NCBI GenBank assembly: GCA_023664445.1
Contig: JAMPFN010000002.1
Coordinates: 1-64,000 of the forward strand
From: Clostridium sp.
Lineage (GTDB): Bacteria > Bacillota > Clostridia > Oscillospirales > Ruminococcaceae
Direction: 5' to 3'
Length of the DNA stretch: 64,000 bases
Below are positions 7,405 through 15,679 of this stretch, piece by piece. The first letter of the stretch is position 1. Every line of letters starts with the position of its first letter. The notes beneath the pieces were generated by a model. That model worked only from the letters and a program-made list of their open reading frames with translations, searched no databases and was not told where the DNA came from. A program made the position numbers and the translations under genes.

Positions 7405-9372
7405 ATGTCCATTTCTGATTCAAATTTGTCAAGGTATGATTCATACAATACCAATATGACAGTATCCGTTACCGAATCGGCGATTAATTCACAGCTTAGG
7501 AATTATCTTGCTTCGATTTCCACGTCGGAAAAGCAAAGCAATTTTCAGATGAAAGCTTACATGCTGTCTTATACCGGTGATGACGGAAAGGCGGTCACAG
7601 TCTTCATTGACAAAAATACCAACGAAGATAAGCTGCCAAAAGGTTTCCCCGAGGATTTATACGAAAAAGTAAAGATGCTGAAAGAAAAAGGAAGTTCGCT
7701 TTACAACGAATTTGAAAAGTTGGATCTTTTTGATATCAGATCCGGAACAAGCGCTGTGGTCGATACGAAAAATCCGCCTGAGCAGTCAGCAGACGCTGAA
7801 AAAATTCAGACGGCTGCGGGATATTATCTGAGATACGGACTTTTTATAGAGGACGGTATTCCCGACAGCGTTCTCTCAAAACTGCTTGACGAGAAAGATC
7901 CGTCTGAGCTTGACAAGATATTAAAACCCATTACTTTGCAGTCGAACACTAAAAATGTACTGTTCGATCAGTTTTTCAGAAATATCTGCGGTATTCAGTT
8001 AACAACGGCCGCCTCCGGAACATATCCTGATTTAAAAATCAAAATCACCCTTTCAAAATCTGAGCAATCCGGCAATGACATTTGGCATTTCCCATTTAAT
8101 ATTTCGCTCGATTTCCGCGCTGTAGATTATTCCGTATGCGGCGAGGAAATACAGAAAAAAATTCAGCAAATGGCGGAAGTGGCAAATCCGGACGATGTAT
8201 TTAATATTTCTCAGCTTGCGCTCGACCTTGAAACGCTGTCGACTACTGTAAGTCCGACAATCAAAGATTTTGAACACGACGTTGACGATTTTATTTCAAG
8301 CATTATCCGTTCATATTTTGACCGTTTGGAAAAAGCGGGACAAACAATGTTCGGCAGCGTTATAACTACCAAGCCGGCGTCCACTACGAAATACATTTTT
8401 ACGCCGAAAATGAGAAACTATCACATTGCTCCGCGTACTCTCGATTATCTTATCGGTTTTGGAGATGCAAAGACAATTCCGAATCTCGGAAATGACAACA
8501 ATTTATATTGGGACACCGACAGCAGTCCACTGATCAATGAAGGAAACCCAAACAATGCGGCAATAGCGATAAGCTCAAGTTACTTTTTGCCTTTTATTTC
8601 GGATATGATCCGTCCTGCGCTTAAACATCTGCCGAATAAAATCGAAGTATATGCCGACGATCCCGTCTGGAAGGACTCGTTTAAGGTATGGTCAAAATGT
8701 ACTCCCGACGACGTAGAAACCGACTTTACAATAAAAGAAACCGGCGACGGTATTGAATTCAGATATTCTTACAGTTATACTGATGAAACGTCAAGGCATC
8801 TCATGTGGCAGCCGCCTCTTCCGACTCCTGTCGCTTCGCTCAAGCTTAAGCACAAATATAATGCCGACGTATCCGGAAAATCGGGCAGTTACGATTTTGA
8901 CGGAACGGCTCTTCCCGCATTTGTGTTCGATTTCAGGATCAAAGGCTGGCTTATGATAGATTACGACACAAATAAAGGAACTCAGGGAACTTATTTTGAC
9001 AGAACGATAAGAATGGCTATCGGAATAAGAATTGACAGTCAGACAGGAAATATAGATTTTGTAAAGAAAATAGATAATATCGATAACCATCCTTCAGGGA
9101 TCCCTCAAAGCTGGTGGGTAAAGTTTATGACGGCGCAGCACATTAAGGATTATGTTAACACGCTTGTAAAATATCTGACCGATATCTTGTCCGATATTGA
9201 AAAATATTCGATAGACGACTTTATTAGAGCTGTAAACAGTCAAATAGGCTTTGTAATGCCCGGAAACAAAACGTTCACATTCGTATTTGACAAGCCGAAC
9301 GGAAAGGTCAACGCCATAACGCCAAGCGGAGATCTGTATATGTTCGGAAATTATGTACAGGAGCTGGCATGA
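7405..9372 (+). CDS. large unfamiliar protein, possible TULIP/P47-like lipid-binding fold
   Basis: 655 aa; start at the ATG nine bases after AGGAG rather than the upstream TTG at 7396. There is no signal peptide and no membrane segment. I do not recognise it with certainty. The start (VSVTESAINSQL), a mid-protein AIAISSSYFLPFISDMIRPAL block and beta-rich C-terminal half (many alternating polar/hydrophobic stretches, LKLKHKYNADVSG, PAFVFDFRIKGWLMIDYD) loosely recall TULIP-domain P47/OrfX-type proteins found near clostridial neurotoxins. That is a weak resemblance. The stop overlaps the start of the 928-aa protein gene, so the two are translationally coupled. A holin-like and an amidase gene follow the cassette. 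Confidence 0.75.
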   Translation: MSISDSNLSRYDSYNTNMTVSVTESAINSQLRNYLASISTSEKQSNFQMKAYMLSYTGDDGKAVTVFIDKNTNEDKLPKGFPEDLYEKVKMLKEKGSSLYNEFEKLDLFDIRSGTSAVVDTKNPPEQSADAEKIQTAAGYYLRYGLFIEDGIPDSVLSKLLDEKDPSELDKILKPITLQSNTKNVLFDQFFRNICGIQLTTAASGTYPDLKIKITLSKSEQSGNDIWHFPFNISLDFRAVDYSVCGEEIQKKIQQMAEVANPDDVFNISQLALDLETLSTTVSPTIKDFEHDVDDFISSIIRSYFDRLEKAGQTMFGSVITTKPASTTKYIFTPKMRNYHIAPRTLDYLIGFGDAKTIPNLGNDNNLYWDTDSSPLINEGNPNNAAIAISSSYFLPFISDMIRPALKHLPNKIEVYADDPVWKDSFKVWSKCTPDDVETDFTIKETGDGIEFRYSYSYTDETSRHLMWQPPLPTPVASLKLKHKYNADVSGKSGSYDFDGTALPAFVFDFRIKGWLMIDYDTNKGTQGTYFDRTIRMAIGIRIDSQTGNIDFVKKIDNIDNHPSGIPQSWWVKFMTAQHIKDYVNTLVKYLTDILSDIEKYSIDDFIRAVNSQIGFVMPGNKTFTFVFDKPNGKVNAITPSGDLYMFGNYVQELA

Positions 9373-12155
9373 TGAAAATTGATTTTACAACGGAAATAAT
9401 TGACAAGTATATGCGTGAAAGTTCCGTAGATCCGGATCGTGAAGCGCGAATTATAAACCTTGGAGAAATTACAAACATTTTTTCGATAGGAACGGATAAT
9501 TCTCTTTATTTAACAAAAGAAAATGAAAGCGGAGAAAAGTCAAGGTTCAGCAGAGTCAAGCTTCTGGATAATGTCAGATCCTTTGCTGCAGAAAAGCTTG
9601 ACGACCGTATGATAGCGCTCGGGATAATATCGGACGACGACGTTTATATTACATATACCGAAGATCCGGAAGAGATCACCTTTGAAAGCTTGTATAAGCT
9701 GGATTTCAAAGGCGTGCTCGGAGGCATACGCCTTTCGCCGTATCGTGTGTTGATGACGTTTTTAGGCAGCAGCGTTTCCATGTTTGTCGAATTTCACGAC
9801 GATTCCGGTTTCACTCAGCAGTTTGCCGCGGTTTTGGACGGAACCGACAATTCAAAAGCAAAATACTTTCGTCTGCCGTCGGAGTTTACCGAGGTGACAG
9901 GAATCGCAGCCGGAAGAGCGGCAAGACAGCTTGTTGACGGAACTTATACATACGGGGTGTTCCATGCCGGAAACGATTCGCCGTATTCCGGTTACAATTC
10001 AGACGCTCCTCAGTTAATATACACTCCCTGCCGAAATCCGTTTGGAAACACTCCGCCGGCTCCGATAAGGCTGAAAGCCGAATCGAACATCGAGGCTATA
10101 TGCACGCTTAAAACATCGGACGACAACAGATCCGGCACTCATCTCTTTGCAGTCGGGGAAGGAAAGCTTTACTTTTATCCGCAAAGCGAACAGCTCGATT
10201 GGATTCAGTCTGACGGCAAAGGCGTTCCAAAGGTCGCAGCTGAAAGCGAAAATTTGCTCAATGCAAAACAAATGGCAGCCTATATTCTTTCAAATAGACT
10301 GTATATATTCATAAGGACCGCCGGAGGAGAGCTTAATTATACCGTTTCTGATTATGATGATAACAAACCGGGTAAATTCTTAGAGCCTGTAAATTTAATG
10401 ACCGACGTGGTACGTTTCGATATTAACGACGGTAAAATAACCGTTTTTACTAAAAATGAATTTATAGAATGTACTCACAACGAATTGACAGGTTCGTTTT
10501 CAACAGATACGGTTTCGATCGGCACAGAGCTTGACTCAAATATATGCTTTTCAGCTTATTCTACCCGTATTAACGTGGGTAAGTCCGATGCCGAGGTTAA
10601 GCTTGAATCTGCAAACGGCAATAAAATAGGGTTCTATTCCGGAGGGTATTACTACAAGACGAAGAAAGCGGTTTTAAAATCCGATAGTTTCGGTTATGTT
10701 ACCGTTTTGCAGAAAGCGGCCGATATTTCTCCCGAATGTTACTCTATAACCTGCGGATCTGAAACGATCGACGTGAATCCGGCAGATCTCGTACACAAGA
10801 AGCTGCTTTCCATGACCGATGAAAACGATTTTAAAAATGCGAAAATAACTGATATTTTCGGAGAAACCTCTCCGCTGGCAGAAACAAAAAACAGCTCGTA
10901 TCTTTCAGCGGCCGCGTCGGGAATGGCAGCGCTTCATAATTCTGCGATAGGACTTATTCCGGGTATGAACAATCCCATAACTAAATTTACAAACGGAGTT
11001 ATTATGACAATAACCGAAAAGGCGATTTCCATTTTGCCCGCTTCTTTGACAGATAATCCGTTTACTAAATTTGTTGCGGATGTGGTAAACGATATAACGG
11101 CTGCGTTCAAGTGGGTCATAGGAAAGGTAAAGGAGCTTTATGATAAAACTGTTGGAAAGGTTATAAATTTAGTCATACAAAAAACGAAAAAGGTTTGGAA
11201 GCTTTTTATAGAAATAGGCGGTAAGGTTATAAACGTTGCGCTCGATTGTGCCGAAAAGGTTATCGAGGGGGTTAAAAATCTCCTTGAAACGATCGGGATA
11301 CCGGTCGGAAAGATCATTGATTTCTTTAAAAAGGCGCTGGGTCTTGACAACGCAGGAAGAATAAATTCGGCAATTAAGAATATGGCGGGAATATCGATCG
11401 ATTTCCTTATCGAGCAGGCGTCCGGGCTTGAAGAATCGTCCATTGGATTTCTTTCGGAGGCGGTCGACAGGATAGAAAATTGGGCCGGTATAGACAGCGA
11501 AAAATTAAATTCCATTACGCTGCCTTCTCCTTCGGACAACAGCGGCAGTATGCTGTCGGACATGGGCATATCGCTCGATTCGCATAATATGTATGCGTTC
11601 GATCTGATAAGCGACGCCATTACTCCGGAGATTGTAACGCCAGAGGTAAAGGTTACCGACGGGCTTGAAAAAGCGGCTAAGAAGCTTGCCGAGGATATCA
11701 GGGGCATAGGCGAAGAAATTGAAAAGATCCCCGGTTCTCTTGCATACATTGCCGATCAGGTACAACAAATGTTTCGGAATTTCAACGCTCAAAGCCTGAT
11801 TTCGGTCATTAAAAAAATACTGGGCGTCGTCGCGGTTGATTTTCTTAACATAAGCAAGGCGATATTAAAAACGATCTTAGATATTATAATCGAAGGGATC
11901 CGCGCCGTGTGGGAAGCGTTGAGTTCTCCGATACAAATACCGTTTTTGTCAGGAGTTCTTAAAATTTTCGGCATAAGCGAGTTTTCGATGGTCGATATAT
12001 TGACCTATCCTACGGCTTTTCTTGCAAATATTATCAACAGCGTAGGAAAAGCGGTCAGCGGAAAGGAATTGTTCGATATGGATTCCATTGACGAGATCGC
12101 CAATGTTAAGAGTCTTGAAGAATTAAGAAGGATAGGAGAGGAAGCGTATGTGTAA
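9369..12155 (+). CDS. beta-propeller-like N-terminus with amphipathic helical C-terminus, unknown function
   Basis: 928 aa, overlapping the previous gene by 4 bases (ATGATG). Residues about 20-400 contain repeated short strand units such as NIFSIGTDNSLYLTKE, RMIALGIISDDDVYITY, HLFAVGEGKLYFYPQ and RLYIFIRTAGGELNYTV, as in propeller or tectonin-type lectins. From about 520 on the protein is rich in Gly/Ala/Ile/Val amphipathic helices (ISILPASLTDNPFTKFVADVV, VGKVINLVIQKTKKVWKLF) that could insert in or lie on membranes. No signal peptide is visible. A binding propeller plus membrane-active helices is consistent with a toxin or effector, but this is inference. The next gene overlaps its end by 8 bases. 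Confidence 0.75.
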   Translation: MMKIDFTTEIIDKYMRESSVDPDREARIINLGEITNIFSIGTDNSLYLTKENESGEKSRFSRVKLLDNVRSFAAEKLDDRMIALGIISDDDVYITYTEDPEEITFESLYKLDFKGVLGGIRLSPYRVLMTFLGSSVSMFVEFHDDSGFTQQFAAVLDGTDNSKAKYFRLPSEFTEVTGIAAGRAARQLVDGTYTYGVFHAGNDSPYSGYNSDAPQLIYTPCRNPFGNTPPAPIRLKAESNIEAICTLKTSDDNRSGTHLFAVGEGKLYFYPQSEQLDWIQSDGKGVPKVAAESENLLNAKQMAAYILSNRLYIFIRTAGGELNYTVSDYDDNKPGKFLEPVNLMTDVVRFDINDGKITVFTKNEFIECTHNELTGSFSTDTVSIGTELDSNICFSAYSTRINVGKSDAEVKLESANGNKIGFYSGGYYYKTKKAVLKSDSFGYVTVLQKAADISPECYSITCGSETIDVNPADLVHKKLLSMTDENDFKNAKITDIFGETSPLAETKNSSYLSAAASGMAALHNSAIGLIPGMNNPITKFTNGVIMTITEKAISILPASLTDNPFTKFVADVVNDITAAFKWVIGKVKELYDKTVGKVINLVIQKTKKVWKLFIEIGGKVINVALDCAEKVIEGVKNLLETIGIPVGKIIDFFKKALGLDNAGRINSAIKNMAGISIDFLIEQASGLEESSIGFLSEAVDRIENWAGIDSEKLNSITLPSPSDNSGSMLSDMGISLDSHNMYAFDLISDAITPEIVTPEVKVTDGLEKAAKKLAEDIRGIGEEIEKIPGSLAYIADQVQQMFRNFNAQSLISVIKKILGVVAVDFLNISKAILKTILDIIIEGIRAVWEALSSPIQIPFLSGVLKIFGISEFSMVDILTYPTAFLANIINSVGKAVSGKELFDMDSIDEIANVKSLEELRRIGEEAYV

Positions 12156-12909
12156 AAATTCAGATGAAAACGCAAACCCCATGCCAGCCGGCGCCGGCAA
12201 GGGAGCAGCTGCCGCAATAAAATCTTTGATCGGTATATCGGCGGTCGGCAATATTATAATGTCCGCTATATCCTCATACTTTCAGGTAAAGGGAGAAGAG
12301 GAAAATAAACGTAAGATCGCTGTATGCGACGGTATAAATCTGATATTGACTATGGTGGATTTCGGACTTTCCTGCGGAGTCGGATACGGAATTTATTCTC
12401 CTATGGATTCCTCAAATAAAAGAATAAGCGGTTCGGATTATGAAAGGATCATTGCAGATACTTCAGACGCAGCCGGAAAATATTCTACAATATGGATAGT
12501 CAAAACAGCGATAGCGCTGTTCATACCTTCGATCTCAGTAATTAAGACGATCGCCGTCAAGGAAAGCTCCGAAGAGGAAGGCGGCAGCGATCTCCTTGAA
12601 AAGCTCGATATGGTCAACTCTGCCTGCAGCGGAATTATATGCCTTGTTTCAGCCTTTTTTGAAATACTTGCTTGTATCGAAGCGGGAAAGGTAGACGGCG
12701 ATAAACTTACCGACAGCCAGAAAAAAGACAAATCCTGTTTCCTCTGTGAAACTGTCGGTTTTATTTGTGACGACGCCTGCTCTGTCGTAGATGCGATCAT
12801 ATCGATCGGAGATATTAAAAATATACCGATTTTTGTTGTAAGAGGCGTGTGTGAAGCGGCATATGCGGTTTCGATGTTTGTTGAAGCCGGATACATAAAC
12901 AACAATTGA
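12148..12909 (+). CDS. hydrophobic helical protein of the same cassette, unknown function
   Basis: 253 aa, starting inside the end of the 928-aa gene (overlap 8 bases). It begins with a Gly/Ala-rich segment and contains several hydrophobic stretches (IKSLIGISAVGNIIMSAISS, VKTAIALFIPSISVIKTIAV, SACSGIICLVSAFFEILACI, NIPIFVVRGVCEAAYAVSMF), with 11 Cys residues in total. It could be a membrane protein, an immunity partner or a third pore component. It is the last large gene of the coupled trio and is followed 20 bp later by the holin-like gene. Confidence 0.7.
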   Translation: MCKNSDENANPMPAGAGKGAAAAIKSLIGISAVGNIIMSAISSYFQVKGEEENKRKIAVCDGINLILTMVDFGLSCGVGYGIYSPMDSSNKRISGSDYERIIADTSDAAGKYSTIWIVKTAIALFIPSISVIKTIAVKESSEEEGGSDLLEKLDMVNSACSGIICLVSAFFEILACIEAGKVDGDKLTDSQKKDKSCFLCETVGFICDDACSVVDAIISIGDIKNIPIFVVRGVCEAAYAVSMFVEAGYINNN

Positions 12910-12929
12910 CAGGAAGAGGCGTTTCTTAA

Positions 12930-13109
12930 ATGATAGGTAAGATTATAAAACTTATAAACGTCAAAAGTATTGTTACAATTTTTTTGACTTCCGTTTTTTC
13001 ATTTTTATCTGTTACGGGAAGAATTACATCCGAACAGTTTCTGATGATTTTTACAACGGTTATGGCGTTTTATTTCGGAACACAGCATGAGAAGAAGGGA
13101 GATGAATAG
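12930..13109 (+). CDS. holin-like small membrane peptide
   Basis: 59 aa. The order is a short basic N-terminus (IGKIIKLINVKS), one clear hydrophobic segment (IVTIFLTSVFSFLSVTG), a polar turn (RITSEQF), a second hydrophobic segment (FLMIFTTVMAFYFGT) and a charged tail (QHEKKGDE). The FYFGTQ end is typical of short Firmicute phage holins. Together with the amidase at 13429 it forms a holin-endolysin pair, although no phage structural genes are nearby. The stop codon coincides with the edge of MITE copy B. Confidence 0.75.
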   Translation: MIGKIIKLINVKSIVTIFLTSVFSFLSVTGRITSEQFLMIFTTVMAFYFGTQHEKKGDE

Positions 13110-13255
13110 CCACATAGGCGTCTTTTCGGCAAATTTTCCTGATAAACTTCTTTGATTTTTCTTGCCGTACGACAGTATGCCTGCAAAAATCGCCTTGTTT
13201 TCAGAAAAATTATGCTCAAAAATCCGTATATATTTCCTATGTGGACAGGTCCTAA
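13106..13255 (-). mobile_element. MITE-like element, family R1, copy B (inverted)
   Basis: Reverse complement of the element at 3931-4097, with about 150 bp aligned nearly throughout. Its right end reads CCTATGTGGACAGGTCCTAA. It is inserted directly at the stop of the holin-like gene, splitting it from the amidase. From 13256 to 13428 there is a GATCCTCATT / GATGATCTTC imperfect inverted pair and a possible R1 end relic, but no gene. Confidence 0.7.
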
Positions 13256-13428
13256 AAAATTTTGCATGCCGCAAGGCGGAAGAACGTAATGAAGATCCTC
13301 ATTGCCGCTTTGATGATCTTCATTTTCAGAAGTTATTATCATGGGAAAAATGTACATATTTTCAGACATGTTTTTTGTGTGAACAACTTCTCGGATAAAA
13401 TATTGAAGGCGGCGGAATGGAGATTAAT

Positions 13429-14001
13429 ATGAGCGTTGTTGACGGACAAATTTTTGCAGAAAAATCTGATTGTTATAAATCAGCGAAAAAAATGACCCCA
13501 AAAGGCATTGTCGTACATTCAACGGGCTGCAACAATCCTAATATCAAAAGATATGTCGCACCCGACGACGGGATAATCGGCGAAAATACAAATGGAAATT
13601 CTATGAACGAACCGAATCAGGACGTCTGCGTTCATGCAATAATTGGCAAGGATAAAAACGGTAATGTCAAATGTTATCAGATTCTTCCGTGGAATTACTG
13701 CTGCTGGGGAGTAGGTTCAGGTTCAAAAGGAAGTTACAACTATGATCCGGCTTATATTCAATTTGAAATGTGCGAGGACGGTCTGACTGACAAGAACTAC
13801 TGTAAAGCTTGTTACAACAAGGCGGTTGAATTATGCGCATACATTTGCAAAAAGTATAATATTTCGGTGAATAATATAGTAAGCCATCATGAAGCCGGAA
13901 AAAATGGAATGGGTTCGTCGCATATAGATCCGGATAACTGGTGGAGTAAACACGGATTTACTATGGATGGATTCAGAAAGGCTGTTGAATACAAAATTTA
14001 A
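13429..14001 (+). CDS. N-acetylmuramoyl-L-alanine amidase (Amidase_2 endolysin type)
   Basis: 190 aa from the ATG preceded by GGAG at six bases; the ATG at 13417 would add four residues. It has the Amidase_2 zinc fold: first ligand in GIVVHSTG, substrate-side YIQFEMCEDG, and the last ligand in the SHIDPDNWW block. It cleaves the bond between muramic acid and the peptide stem. There is no signal peptide and no cell-wall-binding module, so it should need the holin-like peptide to reach the wall. It ends the 7.4-14 kb cassette and is followed by a strong terminator. Confidence 0.88.
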   Translation: MSVVDGQIFAEKSDCYKSAKKMTPKGIVVHSTGCNNPNIKRYVAPDDGIIGENTNGNSMNEPNQDVCVHAIIGKDKNGNVKCYQILPWNYCCWGVGSGSKGSYNYDPAYIQFEMCEDGLTDKNYCKACYNKAVELCAYICKKYNISVNNIVSHHEAGKNGMGSSHIDPDNWWSKHGFTMDGFRKAVEYKI

Positions 14002-14055
14002 AACTACAATTGGCTGAATTTCCTCTGCTTTGTTTCGGAGTTACAGTTACTTGGA

Positions 14056-14090
14056 ATAAACATCCCTCGGCAAAGCCGGGGGATGTTTAT
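14056..14090 (+). terminator. strong hairpin after the amidase gene
   Basis: Arms ATAAACATCCCTCGG and CCGGGGGATGTTTAT with a short loop, followed by TATAAAA. It closes the cassette that starts at 7405. Confidence 0.75.
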
Positions 14091-14097
14091 TATAAAA

Positions 14098-14412
14098 TTA
14101 AGTTGGCTGCTGATTTTCTGATTTGTTTCGTATAAAATGGCTTGTCAACCCCAAATAGGACAGAAAATATTTAGCCGGGTGAAATAATTTAAACTGAACC
14201 GGAGAGAGATAAGCAAGGTGATTATTATCACTCCGATTACAGCAATTAATGGTATGAACATAAAAAAGTATCTGCAAGCAACAAAATTCGTGCCAAAACT
14301 TTATCCGTGTCAATTGGAATGCGTCAGCTTATAAGCGAAAAAAGCGTTACATTGGAATCTGTCTGATTTCTGCGATTTTGGTAATGTTTACAGGAATTGT
14401 TACACAAATGAA
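14098..14412 (+). other. gap with possible decayed membrane-protein remnant
   Basis: No intact gene. On the plus strand a frame around 14285-14430 reads NFIRVNWNASAYKRKKRYIG, then a hydrophobic segment (ICLISAILVMFTGIVTQM) and a stop, without a believable start. It looks like the tail of a lost membrane protein gene. The 71-aa minus-strand frame here has no RBS and biased composition, so I leave it out. Confidence 0.3.
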
Positions 14413-14456
14413 CACAATAGGAAATGCTTGAAAAGCATTTCCTATTGTGATATACT
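14413..14456 (+). promoter_or_regulatory. lysR promoter with palindromic operator
   Basis: A perfect 37-nt palindrome (arms CACAATAGGAAATGCTT and AAGCATTTCCTATTGTG, 3-nt centre) overlaps a -35 TTGAAA at 14428-14433. A -10 TATACT sits 17 bp further at 14451-14456. The half site AAGCATTTCC recurs in the promoters at 15353 and 18430, so this is very likely the autoregulatory site of the LysR protein encoded 22 bp downstream. Confidence 0.75.
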
Positions 14457-14477
14457 ATAAATGGAGGAGATGTTTGT

Positions 14478-15347
14478 ATGGAAATCAGAGTATTGCGTTA
14501 TTTTTTGACCGTTGCAAGGGAAGAAAATATCACAAAGGCTGCTGAAAAGCTGCATATTACACAGCCCACGCTTTCACGTCAGATGAAACAATTAGAAGAT
14601 GAACTCGGAAAAAAGCTGTTTCGCCGTGGAAATTACAGCGTGCATCTGACAGACGAGGGAATGCTGCTGAGAAAGCGTGCAGAGGATATTTTATCTATGG
14701 TTGATAAAACTGCCGAGGAATTCCGTAATCTTGATGAAATCACAGGCGGCGACGTGTACATCGGCTGTGCGGAAAGCCGGCAGATACGCTTGCTTGCGGG
14801 AAAAATCAGCGAACTCCGTCAAAAATACAGCGGACTCCGCTATCACATCACAAGCGGAAATACGGAACAGGTTGCGGAACGTCTTGACAGAGGACTTATC
14901 GACTTTGCTGTAATATGCGAACCGCCGAACCTCTCCAGATACAATTATATAGAACTTCCCGAAGCCGATATCTGGGGCGTTGTAATGCGTAAAGACGATG
15001 TATTATCTGAAAAGTCTGAAATATGTTTTGACGATCTTATCGGCAAACCGCTTATATGTTCCGCACAGGGTATGGAGTACGACATTTCGCGCTGGTGCGG
15101 TGATAAAATCGAACAGCTTGATTTATCGGGAACGATAAACCTCGCCTACAACGGCTCTGTATTTGTGCGTGAGGGACTTGGTCTGATGCTGACCTTTGAC
15201 AAGCTTGTTAACACCGGAAATGACAGCAGTCTTGTGTTTCGTCCGCTTACACCAAAACTTGAAACAAAACTATACATTATATGGAAAAAATATCAGGTAT
15301 TTTCACCTATGGCGGAAAAATTGATAGAGCTGATTCAAAACAGCTGA
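14478..15347 (+). CDS. LysR-family transcriptional regulator
   Basis: 289 aa. The N-terminal winged HTH is textbook (FLTVAREENITKAAEKLHITQPTLSRQMKQLEDELGKKLF). An effector-binding domain of two periplasmic-binding-like lobes follows from about residue 90. GGAGG precedes the start. LysR proteins usually bind a T-N11-A type palindrome and respond to a small metabolite. The operator pattern here links it to the small ORF/hydrolase operon just downstream and the divergent oxidoreductase lipoprotein gene at 18334. The ligand is unknown. Confidence 0.93.
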   Translation: MEIRVLRYFLTVAREENITKAAEKLHITQPTLSRQMKQLEDELGKKLFRRGNYSVHLTDEGMLLRKRAEDILSMVDKTAEEFRNLDEITGGDVYIGCAESRQIRLLAGKISELRQKYSGLRYHITSGNTEQVAERLDRGLIDFAVICEPPNLSRYNYIELPEADIWGVVMRKDDVLSEKSEICFDDLIGKPLICSAQGMEYDISRWCGDKIEQLDLSGTINLAYNGSVFVREGLGLMLTFDKLVNTGNDSSLVFRPLTPKLETKLYIIWKKYQVFSPMAEKLIELIQNS

Positions 15348-15352
15348 TATAC

Positions 15353-15415
15353 CTTTTAAGCATTTCCTGTAATGCAAAATAAGTATTGGACATTTCAGAA
15401 TTCCGATGATATAAT
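15353..15415 (+). promoter_or_regulatory. LysR-type operator and sigma-A promoter of the hydrolase operon
   Basis: TTTTAAGCATTTCC, then TGTAATGCAAAATAAGTA, directly abuts a -35 TTGGAC (15386-15391); 18 bp on is -10 TATAAT (15410-15415). The same order and spacing occurs in reverse at 18367-18430, which supports shared control. Confidence 0.75.
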
Positions 15416-15436
15416 AATGACAGAAGGAGTGATAAG

Positions 15437-15664
15437 ATGGTTTTTACGGAAAAGCAGTTAGAAGAATGTCTGACCGATGCAGGCTGTTCAAAAAAGGAAA
15501 AAGCGGAAATCCTGCAATGCTATTCTGAACATAATATACAGCAGACGATCCGTCTGCTTCGTATGCACCGGAAAGTCGCTCTTGACACGATCCATACAGG
15601 CGAAAAGCAGCTTGGTTGTCTTGATTATCTTGTTTTTCAGCTTGAAAAGGAATCAAAGAATTGA
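15437..15664 (+). CDS. small conserved-looking protein of the LysR-controlled operon
   Basis: 75 aa after AAGGAG. It is mostly helical and charged (FTEKQLEECLTDAGCSKKEKAEIL, IRLLRMHRKVALDTIHTGEKQLGCLDYLVFQLEKE). I do not recognise a domain. It is the first gene behind the promoter at 15353 and is followed 15 bp later by the hydrolase gene. Its compact helical composition could suit a small subunit or regulator, but nothing more can be said. Confidence 0.8.
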   Translation: MVFTEKQLEECLTDAGCSKKEKAEILQCYSEHNIQQTIRLLRMHRKVALDTIHTGEKQLGCLDYLVFQLEKESKN

Positions 15665-15679
15665 AAGGCGGTTATTATT

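Noticed and set aside
11138-11749. 203-aa minus-strand frame opposite the 928-aa gene
   Set aside because: Ser/Ile-rich low-complexity shadow of the amphipathic helical region; no start signals.
12930-14001. Holin and amidase as part of a full second prophage
   Set aside because: No capsid, tail, terminase, replication or integrase gene lies between 6 and 14 kb, so only a lysis-type pair can be supported.
14098-14313. 71-aa minus-strand frame between amidase and lysR
   Set aside because: No RBS, odd Cys/His/Asn composition and no neighbours on that strand; I keep only a note on a possible plus-strand remnant.
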